From NCBI GenBank assembly GCA_039888615.1, contig JBDQQS010000014.1: 64,000 nt of DNA; one strand, given 5' to 3'. The DNA is from Flavimaribacter sp039888615 (GTDB lineage Bacteria > Pseudomonadota > Alphaproteobacteria > Rhizobiales > Rhizobiaceae). The position numbers and the translations under genes are program-made. The notes beneath the pieces are model-generated. The model was not told the DNA's origin. It worked only from the letters and a program-made list of their open reading frames with translations, and made no database searches. This document shows positions 1 to 7,845 of this stretch, piece by piece. Position 1 is the stretch's first letter. Every line of letters starts with the position of its first letter.

Positions 1-368
1 GTCTCGCATTTCATCAGATGGCCCTGCCAGCGGGTGAAATCGGACTGCCTGACCATCGGTCGGTCGATGCCCGGGGACGACACTTCCAGATGATAGGCGC
101 GATCGATCGGATCCTCAACATCCAGCACCGGCGACAGGGCGCGCGACACCGCCTCGCAATCCTCTACGGTCATTGTTCCGTCGTTGCGCTCGGCCATGAT
201 CTGAAGCGTCAGGCCATTCTGACCGGACAACCGCACACGCACGAGACGGAAATCGATCGACTGCAGCACCGGCTCGACAATTGCGGCAATACGCGCCTCA
301 ACGCCGGTCTCGGTCACCAGACGCGGTTCTTCCGACGCGATTTCCAGTGGCTTGGTCTGTTCGTTCAA
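1..368 (-). CDS. rimP: Ribosome maturation factor RimP (5' part, cut by window edge)
   Basis: RimP assists maturation of the 30S ribosomal subunit and is normally the first gene of the rimP-nusA-infB operon. The reverse strand reads as an alphaproteobacterial RimP N-terminal domain: an ETGVEARIAAIVEPVL helix, RVRLSGQNGLTLQIMAER, then the DGTMTVEDCEAVSRALSPVLD segment and SSPGIDRPMV, which is the family signature region. About 122 codons are present and the C-terminal SH3-like domain lies beyond base 1. The start is a TTG at 368-366. I chose it because GGAGAG sits 6 bases upstream and the homologous N-terminus begins there. An intrinsic terminator lies only about 27 bases upstream of this start. 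Confidence 0.9.
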   Translation of the reverse strand, partial: MNEQTKPLEIASEEPRLVTETGVEARIAAIVEPVLQSIDFRLVRVRLSGQNGLTLQIMAERNDGTMTVEDCEAVSRALSPVLDVEDPIDRAYHLEVSSPGIDRPMVRQSDFTRWQGHLMKCE

Positions 369-394
369 ACGGCTCTCTCCGACAGATCCCTACA

Positions 395-428
395 AACAAA
401 AAGAGCGGGTCCGGGGGGGCCCACTCTT
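395..428 (-). terminator. Intrinsic terminator between trmB and rimP
   Basis: On the minus strand an 8-bp stem (AGAGTGGG with CCCGCTCT, one G-U pair) closes a C-rich loop and is followed by TTTTTGTTTG. It would end the metK-trmB transcript. Because it lies within the short leader region of rimP it could also act as an attenuator for rimP-nusA. Confidence 0.75.
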
Positions 429-503
429 GCTCATCATGATCAAGATTTGTCTTCCATATAACGGCGGGAGCGCACAATTGCAAGGGTGTTTCGCCCTCGA
501 CCC

Positions 504-1196
504 TCACACGCGGAGGAAGGTGAGATAAGCCGGCGTCCGACCTTCCCTGACGGCCTTTGCCTCGTAGCGCGTGCCCGGCCAGCCCGGATAGGGCCGACGC
601 CAGTCCTGCGCGATTTCGGCCTGCCATGCAAAAGCCGGATGATGGCGGCAATGCAATAGCGTCCAGTTGACATAGGTGTCGATGTCGGAGGCGAAACAGA
701 ACACGCCGCCGGGCTTGAGAACGCGCGCAAGCCGGTCGAGGCTTTCCTCGTTCACGAACCTTCGCTTCCAGTGTCGTTTCTTGGGCCATGGATCGGGATA
801 GAGAAGGTCAACGTGATCGATCGATTTTTCAGGCAACCAGTCGAGGAGCAACGCTGCCTCTTCGTCGAACAGACGGACGTTGCGAAGCGGCTCTTCGGCC
901 AGCGCCGCTGCGCATTTCGCCATGCCGTTCACGAAGGGCTCCACGCCGATGAAACCGGTTTCCGGCTGCTCCGCCGCCCGGCGGAGGAAGTGCTCGCCGC
1001 CTCCGAAGCCGATTTCCAGGCGCAAGCGATCGACATCGGCGGCGAAAAGGCCAGCCGCGTCCGCTGGGGTTGGGTCGGAAATATCAATCCGGTAGAGCGG
1101 CAGTACGTCGTCTACCGCCTGCCGCTGCTTCGGACGCAGGGTCTTGCCCTTGCGACGCCCGAAGAAGGATTTCTGGTTGTCACGCCCGTTGGCCAT
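504..1196 (-). CDS. trmB: tRNA (guanine-N7-)-methyltransferase TrmB
   Basis: TrmB methylates guanine 46 of tRNAs at N7, using S-adenosylmethionine (SAM). The 230-residue product has the family's SAM-binding loop EIGFGGGEHF at residues 61-70, the diagnostic YPDPWPKKRHWKRR stretch at 133-146 and the C-terminal TRYEAKA motif at 209-215. The N-terminal RRKGKTLRP basic segment is usual in alphaproteobacterial members. The gene starts 24 bases after the metK stop on the same strand. The SAM producer and a SAM-using enzyme are therefore probably co-transcribed, and a terminator follows at about 395-428. Length and motifs are normal. Confidence 0.95.
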   Translation of the reverse strand: MANGRDNQKSFFGRRKGKTLRPKQRQAVDDVLPLYRIDISDPTPADAAGLFAADVDRLRLEIGFGGGEHFLRRAAEQPETGFIGVEPFVNGMAKCAAALAEEPLRNVRLFDEEAALLLDWLPEKSIDHVDLLYPDPWPKKRHWKRRFVNEESLDRLARVLKPGGVFCFASDIDTYVNWTLLHCRHHPAFAWQAEIAQDWRRPYPGWPGTRYEAKAVREGRTPAYLTFLRV

Positions 1197-1220
1197 CAGA
1201 ACTGATCAGAGCGACGTCCA

Positions 1221-2462
1221 TTAGTCGCGGACGGCTTCCTTGAGCGCTTTGACAAGATCGGTCTTTTCCCACGAGAAAGAGCCGTCGCGACCGCCTTTGC
1301 GGCCGAAATGTCCATAAGCCGCGGTCTTTGCGTAGATCGGCCGGTTCAGGTCGAGATGCTTGCGGATGCCGGTCGGCGACAGATCCATCACCGCGCGGAT
1401 CGCCTGCTCCACCTTCTCGTCGCTAACCTTTCCGGTGCCGTGAAGGTCTACATAGACGGAAAGCGGCTGCGAGACGCCGATCGCATAGGAAAGCTGGATC
1501 GTGCACCGCTCGGCAAGTTTCGCGGCGACGACGTTCTTGGCCAGATAGCGCGCGGCATAGGCGGCCGAACGGTCGACCTTGGTCGTGTCCTTGCCGGAAA
1601 ATGCGCCGCCGCCATGCGGCGCGGCGCCTCCATAGGTGTCCACGATGATCTTGCGGCCGGTCAGGCCGGCGTCGCCGTCCGGGCCGCCAATCACGAATTT
1701 TCCGGTCGGATTGATGTACCAGTTGCAGTCGGCGGCGATCGGAAGTCCTTCCAGGGCTTCCCGGATGTAGGGTTCGACGACCGCCCGAACCTTTTTCGAA
1801 TCCCAGTCCGGCGCGAGGTGCTGGGTCGACAGGACGATCTGCGTGACCTCGGCGGGTTTGCCGTCTTCGTAGCGGACCGTCACCTGGCTCTTGGCGTCCG
1901 GGCCGAGCTGACCCGCATCGCCCTCGCCGCTCTTGCGGGCATCGGCCAGGAGCCGCAGGATTTTGTGGGCGTAATAGATCGGCGCCGGCATCAGGTCCGG
2001 CGTCTCGTTGCAGGCGTAGCCGAACATGATTCCCTGGTCGCCGGCGCCCTCATGACCCTGCATGTCGGAGGCGTTGTCGACGCCCTGAGCGATGTCGGCG
2101 GACTGGGTGTGCAGCAGCACGTCGATCTTGGCGGTCTTCCAGTGGAAGCCGTCCTGTTCATAGCCGATGTCGCGGATCGCGCGGCGCGCGGCGGAGCGAA
2201 AACGCGACGGATTGATGACCTCGCAGCCATTCTTGTCCGTCTTTATCAGCGATGGCGGAACACGGACTTCGCCAGCGATGACGACGCGATTGGTGGTCGC
2301 CAGGGTCTCGGCGGCGATGCGGACGTTCCACGGATCAACACCCGTTTTGCGGGCTTCCCTGTATATCAGATCGACGATCTCGTCGGAAATCCGGTCGCAG
2401 ACCTTGTCGGGATGCCCTTCGGACACCGATTCACTCGTGAAGAAATAATTGTTGCGAGACAT
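1221..2462 (-). CDS. metK: S-adenosylmethionine synthetase
   Basis: MetK makes S-adenosylmethionine from methionine and ATP in the cytosol. The 413-residue protein starts with the expected SESVSEGHPDKVCD segment (ATP-binding, residues 10-23). It also carries the GAGDQGIMFGYA signature at 139-150 and the glycine-rich phosphate loop GGGAFSGKD at 284-292. The length is slightly above the 380-400 typical of other bacteria, as usual in Rhizobiales. A 281-base leader separates it from the upstream XRE regulator and contains an AT-rich palindrome (2629-2640) and a stable hairpin (2551-2570), suggesting its own regulated promoter. trmB follows in the same direction. Confidence 0.97.
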   Translation of the reverse strand: MSRNNYFFTSESVSEGHPDKVCDRISDEIVDLIYREARKTGVDPWNVRIAAETLATTNRVVIAGEVRVPPSLIKTDKNGCEVINPSRFRSAARRAIRDIGYEQDGFHWKTAKIDVLLHTQSADIAQGVDNASDMQGHEGAGDQGIMFGYACNETPDLMPAPIYYAHKILRLLADARKSGEGDAGQLGPDAKSQVTVRYEDGKPAEVTQIVLSTQHLAPDWDSKKVRAVVEPYIREALEGLPIAADCNWYINPTGKFVIGGPDGDAGLTGRKIIVDTYGGAAPHGGGAFSGKDTTKVDRSAAYAARYLAKNVVAAKLAERCTIQLSYAIGVSQPLSVYVDLHGTGKVSDEKVEQAIRAVMDLSPTGIRKHLDLNRPIYAKTAAYGHFGRKGGRDGSFSWEKTDLVKALKEAVRD

Positions 2463-2550
2463 ATCCTACCCCAGCGGAGAGGCAGTGTGGCGAAATTGAC
2501 GTTCACAGGAAAGCCAGATCCGCAAACCACCCCGGACTCATTATCTTGAC

Positions 2551-2570
2551 CGTGTCCGTTTCAGGACACG
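2551..2570 (-). promoter_or_regulatory. Perfect hairpin in the metK leader
   Basis: CGTGTCC and GGACACG form a perfect 7-bp inverted repeat with a 6-base loop, about 90 bases upstream of the metK start. Its place in the leader suggests an RNA structure or a regulator site. It does not match a SAM riboswitch class that I can recognise by eye. Confidence 0.4.
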
Positions 2571-2628
2571 CGCTGGCAGTGGTGTTAGTGAAGAAGGCGC
2601 TCAAAAACAAGCGCAGAACGACATAAAT

Positions 2629-2640
2629 ATATCTTGATAT
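2629..2640 (-). promoter_or_regulatory. Candidate operator upstream of metK (ATATC-n2-GATAT)
   Basis: The minus strand reads ATATCAAGATAT, a palindrome apart from its two central bases, inside an AT-rich patch about 170 bases before metK. Just downstream is TATATTTAT, which could serve as a -10 element, so a bound repressor would block it. From memory, ArsR-family SahR/SamR-type regulators of methionine and SAM genes bind AT-rich palindromes of this look. The assignment is inference. Confidence 0.4.
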
Positions 2641-2673
2641 GATGTTTTTCGCAGACTGTGGCGACGAAGCGCG

Positions 2674-2702
2674 AAACAAAAATGACAGCCCCGAGAGGCC
2701 GC
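2674..2702 (-). terminator. Possible terminator after the XRE regulator
   Basis: On the minus strand CGGCC and GGCTG (one G-U pair) can form a short stem followed by TCATTTTTGTTT. It lies 40-70 bases downstream of the XRE regulator stop and before the metK promoter patch. The stem is weak. Confidence 0.4.
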
Positions 2703-2743
2703 CATTTTGCTAAATGCGATTTCTTGGGAGGAAATCTGTCTGG

Positions 2744-3166
2744 TCAGTCGGCTTCCGCCGCGGCGAGCGACTTTACGAGATCGACGATCTTGCGGCGGAC
2801 CTTGGGATCCTCGATCTTGACGAACGCACGGTTGAGCTGAAGACCCTCCGAAGAGGACAGAAAATCGACAACGTAGTTGGAGCTGGATGCTTCCGAGCTG
2901 CCGCCACGTCCGGTCGACGGATCGCCCGGCGCGTCTTCAAAGAAGAAAGACACCGGAACGTTAAGTATAGAGGAAATATTCTGCAGACGGCTGGCGCCGA
3001 CCCTGTTTGTTCCTTTTTCATACTTCTGGATCTGCTGGAACGTGATGCCAAGCGCTTCTCCGAGCTTTTCCTGGCTCATTCCGAGCATCGTCCGTCTGAG
3101 ACGGATGCGACTGCCGACGTGGATGTCGATAGGATTGGGCTTTTTCTTGTTTACGATCATATTCAT
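2744..3166 (-). CDS. XRE/Cro-CI family transcriptional regulator
   Basis: This is a small DNA-binding protein of about 140 residues with one N-terminal helix-turn-helix domain (roughly residues 18-72). Landmarks are HVGSRIRLRRTMLGMSQEKL, FQQIQKYEKGTNRVGASRL and LNVPVSFFFED. The rest is a serine-rich linker and a C-terminal helix with KVRRKIVDLVKSLAAAE. It matches a conserved Rhizobiales regulator found beside lnt and metK. Its targets are not evident from the sequence. Two ATGs (3166 and 3160) are possible. I favour 3166 because GGGAA lies at a suitable distance; homologues begin near here, so longer in-frame extensions upstream are not used. Confidence 0.88.
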   Translation of the reverse strand: MNMIVNKKKPNPIDIHVGSRIRLRRTMLGMSQEKLGEALGITFQQIQKYEKGTNRVGASRLQNISSILNVPVSFFFEDAPGDPSTGRGGSSEASSSNYVVDFLSSSEGLQLNRAFVKIEDPKVRRKIVDLVKSLAAAEAD

Positions 3167-3179
3167 TTCAAGTTTTCCC

Positions 3180-3545
3180 GCGGGTACTAAACAAATCCCG
3201 CCGTTTGATTGACGATTTAGATGCCGTCTGCCAGATTCCCTCGCCCCTAAAACGAACCTTAAACAACACAAACATCAAGCGTAGGTGTAGTACTGCCGAA
3301 TATGCAATTTTGGAACTTTGTCGTCAATTGCTGCGCGAGAGAAAACCAAAACGACAACTGAACGCCCACGCCAAAAATACTGCAAGTATCACCAAAAATA
3401 GCAAAGACCTACCTATACTACCCACAATTAAATGGCGTTTGTACGGAATATTTAAATCTACAGATGCAATCACGTTTTGTAAAAGCCCATCTAATACTTG
3501 GCCACGTGCATTAATTCCTGCAGAAATTCCGTTGTTTGCTGCACG
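3180..3545. other. AT-rich segment spanning the lnt 3' end and its downstream spacer
   Basis: Base composition falls sharply here. I counted 21 G/C in 3421-3480 and 24 G/C in 3361-3420 (35-40 %), against nearly 60 % just past 3545. The segment covers the last 70 or so codons of lnt and the 157-base spacer before the XRE gene. No separate gene is visible in it. Confidence 0.7.
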
Positions 3546-4904
3546 AATCATTGGCAGGCCGGTTTCGACCGCTCGCACTTGCGCCTGTCGGAAATGCTGC
3601 CAGGGGCCGGGCGTTACACCATACCAGGCGTCGTTTGTGACGTTGACGATAAAGTCTGCCGCCGGGCCTGCTGCGTCAACGCCGTCCGGAAAGATCACCT
3701 CGTAACAAATCAGCGGAAGAAAGTGGCGACCATCGGGCAACGGCACTGTGGCGCGACTGCTTGCCGCGCTGAAGGCGCCCGGCATGGTGGCGATGGCCTG
3801 AAGGCCCATACTTTCCATCAAATCCTGAAACGGCAGGTACTCGCCAAAGGGAACAAGGTGGACTTTGTCGGCCGCGGCCACGATTTCGCCTGCATCGTCG
3901 ATGACGAGAATGGAATTGTAGTAGCGCGTCGCGCCGCCGCTGTTTTCTTCCCTGACCGCGCCCGTCAGAAGCACCTGCCCCTCCTGGAGCATGTCGGCGA
4001 TGCGGCCGAGCGCATCGGGATTTTCGGTCAGGAGGAAAGGCACTGCCGTTTCCGGCCAGACAATCATCCCCGGACGCGCCTGGCTTTCCGCATCTGCGCT
4101 GCTCAGGCGCAGAAGTTTACTGAATATCTCCTCGCGCACTTCGACATCCCATTTGCTGGATTGCGGGACGGAAGGCTGAACTATGCGCACGACCGCGCCG
4201 GTGTGCGCGTCATCGACCGGTTGCGCGAGCGACCAGAAGCCGAAACCGACATGGGCGGCGACAAGCAGCGCTGCAACGAGCAAAGCGGCGCGCAGGCCGT
4301 CGCGCGTGACAAGCAACGCAGGAACGCTCGCGACAAAAACCGTGAGCGCCGACACGCCGTAGATCCCGACAATCATGCTGGACTGCATCAACAGCGGCGT
4401 GGGCATCGCGCCATAGCCGATCGCGTTCCAGGGAAACCCGGTGAATACGAAGCCGCGCAGCCATTCGGCCAGACCGAAAGCAAACGCCAGGGCGGCGAGA
4501 CGCCCCGCGCCGTCGCACCACATGGCGCGGGCGAGCGCGGCCGCCAGCCCGTAGAACACGGCGAGCATGGCGGGAAGTCCGAAAACAGCCAGGGGCAACA
4601 CCCAGACGAAGGCGTATCCTTCTGCAAACAACGCGTTGGCGAGCCACCACAGACCGGCGACGAAATATCCGAAACCGAACCACCATCCGGTCCAGAACGC
4701 CGGAGCCAGACGACGCAGGAAGCCTGCGTCGGGATTGCCCGTTGCGCCATCCAGCAGCCAGACGAGAACGGGGAACGAGATGAACAGGACTGCGAAGAAA
4801 TCGAAGGGGGCCAGCGCCAACACCGCCAGCGCGCCGGCGCCGAATGCAAGCGCCCACCGGCTTGCGCCCCAACTCAGCGTAACCTTTCCGGCAAGTCGCT
4901 CCAT
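3324..4904 (-). CDS. lnt: Apolipoprotein N-acyltransferase
   Basis: Lnt adds the third acyl chain to the N-terminal cysteine of lipoproteins in the inner membrane. The 526-residue protein has several N-terminal hydrophobic helices and a C-terminal nitrilase-like domain. The catalytic Glu-Lys-Cys triad is visible: E285 in WPETAVPF, K347 in ADKVHLVPFGEYLPF and C400 in LICYEVIFPD. The start at 4904 begins MERLAGKV as in Rhizobiales homologues and has GGGGAAG just upstream; an in-frame extension to 4997 is not supported. Residues from about 454 on are encoded by unusually AT-rich DNA and end in a hydrophobic helix. lspA at 35401 supplies the preceding step in lipoprotein maturation. Confidence 0.95.
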   Translation of the reverse strand: MERLAGKVTLSWGASRWALAFGAGALAVLALAPFDFFAVLFISFPVLVWLLDGATGNPDAGFLRRLAPAFWTGWWFGFGYFVAGLWWLANALFAEGYAFVWVLPLAVFGLPAMLAVFYGLAAALARAMWCDGAGRLAALAFAFGLAEWLRGFVFTGFPWNAIGYGAMPTPLLMQSSMIVGIYGVSALTVFVASVPALLVTRDGLRAALLVAALLVAAHVGFGFWSLAQPVDDAHTGAVVRIVQPSVPQSSKWDVEVREEIFSKLLRLSSADAESQARPGMIVWPETAVPFLLTENPDALGRIADMLQEGQVLLTGAVREENSGGATRYYNSILVIDDAGEIVAAADKVHLVPFGEYLPFQDLMESMGLQAIATMPGAFSAASSRATVPLPDGRHFLPLICYEVIFPDGVDAAGPAADFIVNVTNDAWYGVTPGPWQHFRQAQVRAVETGLPMIRAANNGISAGINARGQVLDGLLQNVIASVDLNIPYKRHLIVGSIGRSLLFLVILAVFLAWAFSCRFGFLSRSN

Positions 4905-5061
4905 CGCTTCCCCGTTACAGGCGGACCAACTGGCCGCGCCGGCGTGACGCACCAAATCGACCGACCCGCATTGCTGCGCGCCGAACGCGCGAATCAACTG
5001 ATTCGGACTGCGATGATGATGTAGAACAATTCCCGCCGGCGCAAAACTGCGGCGAAGAAGG

Positions 5062-6249
5062 CTACCGGCTCAATTCGCTTTCCTGCGCCTCGGCCGGATG
5101 CTCGACCTGTTGCGGCCGGGCAGGATCGTTGGAGTTGTCTGCCTCTACCTTGACGGGAACCGGTCTGCGGCGGCGCTCCGCCACCCTTTGCCTGACGATG
5201 CGCACGCGGCGAATGCGGCGCGGATCGGCTTCAAGCACGTGGAACTCGAACTGCGGCAGCGCCTTGACGACTTCGCCGCGCGCCGGAATGCGCCCGAGGA
5301 TGGAGAAGATCAACCCGCCCAGCGTGTCGACTTCCTCTCCCTTGTCGCCAATGTCGAAATCGCCGCCGATCACGTCCGCAATATCGTCGAGTTCCGCCTT
5401 GGCGTCGGCGATAAACACATCTTCGGACTGCCGCGAAATCATTTCGGCCTCGTCGTCATGCTCGTCCTCGATGTCGCCGACGACGGTTTCCACAATGTCT
5501 TCCAGCGAAACGAGACCGTCGGTCCCGCCATATTCGTCGATAACCAGCGCCATCTGCGTCCGCGTGGCCTGCATCTTCTGCATCAGGTCCGAGGCAAGCA
5601 TGGACGGGGGCACGAACAGGACGTCGCGGACAAGGCCGGCCTCGTGAACCGTCTTGTTGAGATCGACCCGGGCGAGATCGAATTTTTCGACCTTGCGCGG
5701 CCGCTCGCGGGTGCTTGTCGCGCCGCCATTGTCCGCCTTCGCTGCGGTTGTGTTCTTGGCGGTGGAACGTCGCCGCCCGCGCGCCTGTTTGGTGATATGG
5801 GCGAGAAAATCGCGAATGTGGACCATGCCGCGGGGATCGTCTAGCGAATCACCGTAGACCGGCATGCGCGAGTGACCCGACTCCTCAAAGATTTCAAGCA
5901 GTTCGCCAAGCTTCACCGATTGATCGACCGAACGGATATCGGCGCGCGGCACCATCACGTCCTCGACGCGCAGCACGCGAAGCTTCAGAATATTGTCGAG
6001 CATCGCGCGCTCTTCCGGACGGAAGGTCGCGCCGCCGCCCCTTGCGCCAAGGGCTTCGTTCAGTTCCTCATCGGGGTGCTGCGACACGCCGCCTGTAATC
6101 AGCCGGACAAGACGGCTCCAGAGGGAGGGCTGCAACTGAGGTTTCAGGTTTAGCGGTACGAGCGCCCGACTACTCCCCGGCTCGTCGCCGGATCCATCGC
6201 CCGTTTCGGCGGCTACGGAAGGAGCGGCCGTCGTTTTATTCTGGTTCAT
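5062..6249 (-). CDS. Hemolysin/CorC-type protein with paired CBS domains
   Basis: This 395-residue protein belongs to the CorC/HlyC group. Two CBS domains are visible, beginning around VEDVMVPRADIRSVD (about residue 95) and around VRDVLFVPPSMLASDLMQKM (about residue 205). A C-terminal CorC/HlyC transporter-associated domain contains EVDTLGGLIFSILGRIPARGE. There is no N-terminal DUF21 membrane domain, so the protein should be cytosolic. Between the CBS motifs is a charged insert (RGRRRSTAKNTTAAKADNG). It starts 6 bases after ybeY, as in the conserved phoH-ybeY-corC-lnt order of proteobacteria. Proposed family roles are magnesium/cobalt homeostasis and membrane integrity; the exact role is unproven. 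Confidence 0.9.
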   Translation of the reverse strand: MNQNKTTAAPSVAAETGDGSGDEPGSSRALVPLNLKPQLQPSLWSRLVRLITGGVSQHPDEELNEALGARGGGATFRPEERAMLDNILKLRVLRVEDVMVPRADIRSVDQSVKLGELLEIFEESGHSRMPVYGDSLDDPRGMVHIRDFLAHITKQARGRRRSTAKNTTAAKADNGGATSTRERPRKVEKFDLARVDLNKTVHEAGLVRDVLFVPPSMLASDLMQKMQATRTQMALVIDEYGGTDGLVSLEDIVETVVGDIEDEHDDEAEMISRQSEDVFIADAKAELDDIADVIGGDFDIGDKGEEVDTLGGLIFSILGRIPARGEVVKALPQFEFHVLEADPRRIRRVRIVRQRVAERRRRPVPVKVEADNSNDPARPQQVEHPAEAQESELSR

Positions 6250-6255
6250 CTATCC

Positions 6256-6777
6256 TCAAACCGGATCGGTGTCCTCATAGGGGTCAGATAGGTTGAGTTT
6301 CGCCAAAATGCGAGTCTCGAGATTTTCCATCACACGCGCTTGCCCGTCATGTATGTGATCATACCCTAGCAGATGAAGCAGTCCATGCACCAGCAAATGC
6401 GTCAGATGGTTATCAAAAGGGATCTCCAGGCTTTCCGCCTCGCGCGCGATCGTCTCGTACGCCAGAACGATATCGCCCAGGAACACGCCCGGAATATGGC
6501 CGGGTTCGAGCGGCGCGGACGGAAACGACAGAACGTTGGTCGGCGTATCCTTCGAGCGCCAGCGGCCATTGATGAGCCGCATCTCCTCGTCCTCGGTAAA
6601 AAGCATCGACACCTCCGTCCCGTATTCTGGAAACGGCTGGCCATGCTCAGCCAGATAGTCCGCGGCGCTGCCAAGCACGCGCTCGCACATCGCCGACAGG
6701 ACGCCTTCCGGCTCCCATTGCCCGCCTTCGACCGAAAGTTCAATCAGGAGTTTCCTCGATTGCGCGGGCGAGTTCAT
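6256..6777 (-). CDS. ybeY: Endoribonuclease YbeY (rRNA maturation factor)
   Basis: YbeY is a zinc endoribonuclease needed for 16S rRNA 3'-end maturation and ribosome quality control. The 173-residue product carries the complete metal site HGLLHLLGYDH at residues 131-141 and the conserved NVLSFPS segment at 81-87. It overlaps the 3' end of phoH by 4 bases (ATGA), so translation is probably coupled. It is followed after 6 bases by the CorC-like gene. Length is in the usual range for alphaproteobacteria. Confidence 0.95.
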   Translation of the reverse strand: MNSPAQSRKLLIELSVEGGQWEPEGVLSAMCERVLGSAADYLAEHGQPFPEYGTEVSMLFTEDEEMRLINGRWRSKDTPTNVLSFPSAPLEPGHIPGVFLGDIVLAYETIAREAESLEIPFDNHLTHLLVHGLLHLLGYDHIHDGQARVMENLETRILAKLNLSDPYEDTDPV

Positions 6778-7829
6778 TCGGTGTCCGGCTTGCCGCTTTC
6801 ATCGACCATGCGCTGCTCCGAATCGTAAGCAGCCACGATGCGCGCGACCAGCGGATGGCGGACAACGTCGGTTTCGGTGAAGCGCACGGTGACGACGCCT
6901 TCGACGCCGCGAAGGATGTGCAGCGCCTCGACAAGACCGGAGCGCTGACCGCGCGGCAGGTCGATCTGGCTCGGATCTCCGGTGACGATCATCCGGGCGT
7001 TTTCGCCGAGCCGGGTCAGGAACATCTTCATCTGCATCGAAGTAGTGTTCTGCGCCTCGTCGAGTATCACCGCGGCATTGGCGAGCGTGCGCCCGCGCAT
7101 GAAGGCAAGCGGCGCAATCTCGATAACGCCGGCGGTGATCGCCCGTTCGACCTTGTCGCCGGGCATCATGTCGTAAAGCGCGTCGTAGAGCGGCCGCAGA
7201 TAGGGATCGACCTTCTCCTTCATGTCGCCGGGCAGATAGCCGAGCCGTTCGCCGGCCTCGACCGCCGGGCGCGACAGGATGATCTTCTCGATCGCGCCGC
7301 GCTCCAGAAGCTGCGCCGCGTGGGCGACGGCGAGATAGGTCTTGCCAGTGCCCGCAGGCCCGACGCCAAAGACCAGTTCCGCGCGATCCATGGCGCGGAT
7401 ATAGGCGTCCTGGGTCGGCGTGCGGGCGGCGATCGTCTTCTTGCGGGTGGCTATCTGGGCAAAGGACATGCGGCCCTTGCGCTCCATGGTCGGCAAGGTC
7501 AGCTGGTCGTCGGCGGCGACCGACATGCGGATCGCGCCCTCGACGTCGGAGGAATGAACCTCGGCGCCTTCCTGCAGCCTTTCATAGAGATAGTCGAGTG
7601 CGCGGCGCGCCTGGTTCGTCGCATCCTCGGCGCCGTGCAGTGACACCTGGTTGCCGCGAGCCCGCGCATCGACGCCCAGCTTCTGCTCGATCAGCGCAAG
7701 GTTCTGGTCGAACTGGCCGAAAAGTTCCGTGGCGAGACGATTGTTCTCGAAAGTCAGGACTATGTGGGTGGCGTCTGAAGCGCCGGCGGGATTTCTGTTC
7801 GGTCTGCTGCTCGTTTGGCTCGTGCTCAA
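6774..7829 (-). CDS. PhoH-family ATPase (YbeZ)
   Basis: PhoH-like proteins are P-loop ATPases linked to RNA metabolism and commonly partner YbeY. In the 351-residue form, Walker A is GPAGTGKTYL (157-166) and Walker B is VILDEA (about 253-258). The N-terminal region has the FENNRLATELFGQFDQNL motif and a KH-like fold typical of the family. I place the start at a TTG (7829-7827) because AGGAG lies exactly 7 bases upstream. A longer in-frame TTG at 7862 would overlap miaB and lacks a ribosome binding site. Gene order miaB-phoH-ybeY matches other proteobacteria. Confidence 0.92.
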   Translation of the reverse strand: MSTSQTSSRPNRNPAGASDATHIVLTFENNRLATELFGQFDQNLALIEQKLGVDARARGNQVSLHGAEDATNQARRALDYLYERLQEGAEVHSSDVEGAIRMSVAADDQLTLPTMERKGRMSFAQIATRKKTIAARTPTQDAYIRAMDRAELVFGVGPAGTGKTYLAVAHAAQLLERGAIEKIILSRPAVEAGERLGYLPGDMKEKVDPYLRPLYDALYDMMPGDKVERAITAGVIEIAPLAFMRGRTLANAAVILDEAQNTTSMQMKMFLTRLGENARMIVTGDPSQIDLPRGQRSGLVEALHILRGVEGVVTVRFTETDVVRHPLVARIVAAYDSEQRMVDESGKPDTE

Positions 7830-7845
7830 CAGCGGGCTCCTGGCC

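Noticed and set aside
2463..2530. Resemblance of the metK leader (GGCTTTCCTGTGAACGTC) to the SAM/SAH riboswitch core
   Set aside because: The closing stem and the pseudoknot with the ribosome binding site do not fit, and the similarity is only a few bases.
1308..2549. A 413-codon open frame on the plus strand opposite metK
   Set aside because: It is the antisense shadow of a clear metK, has no recognisable domain and no ribosome binding site. High GC produces many such frames in this window.
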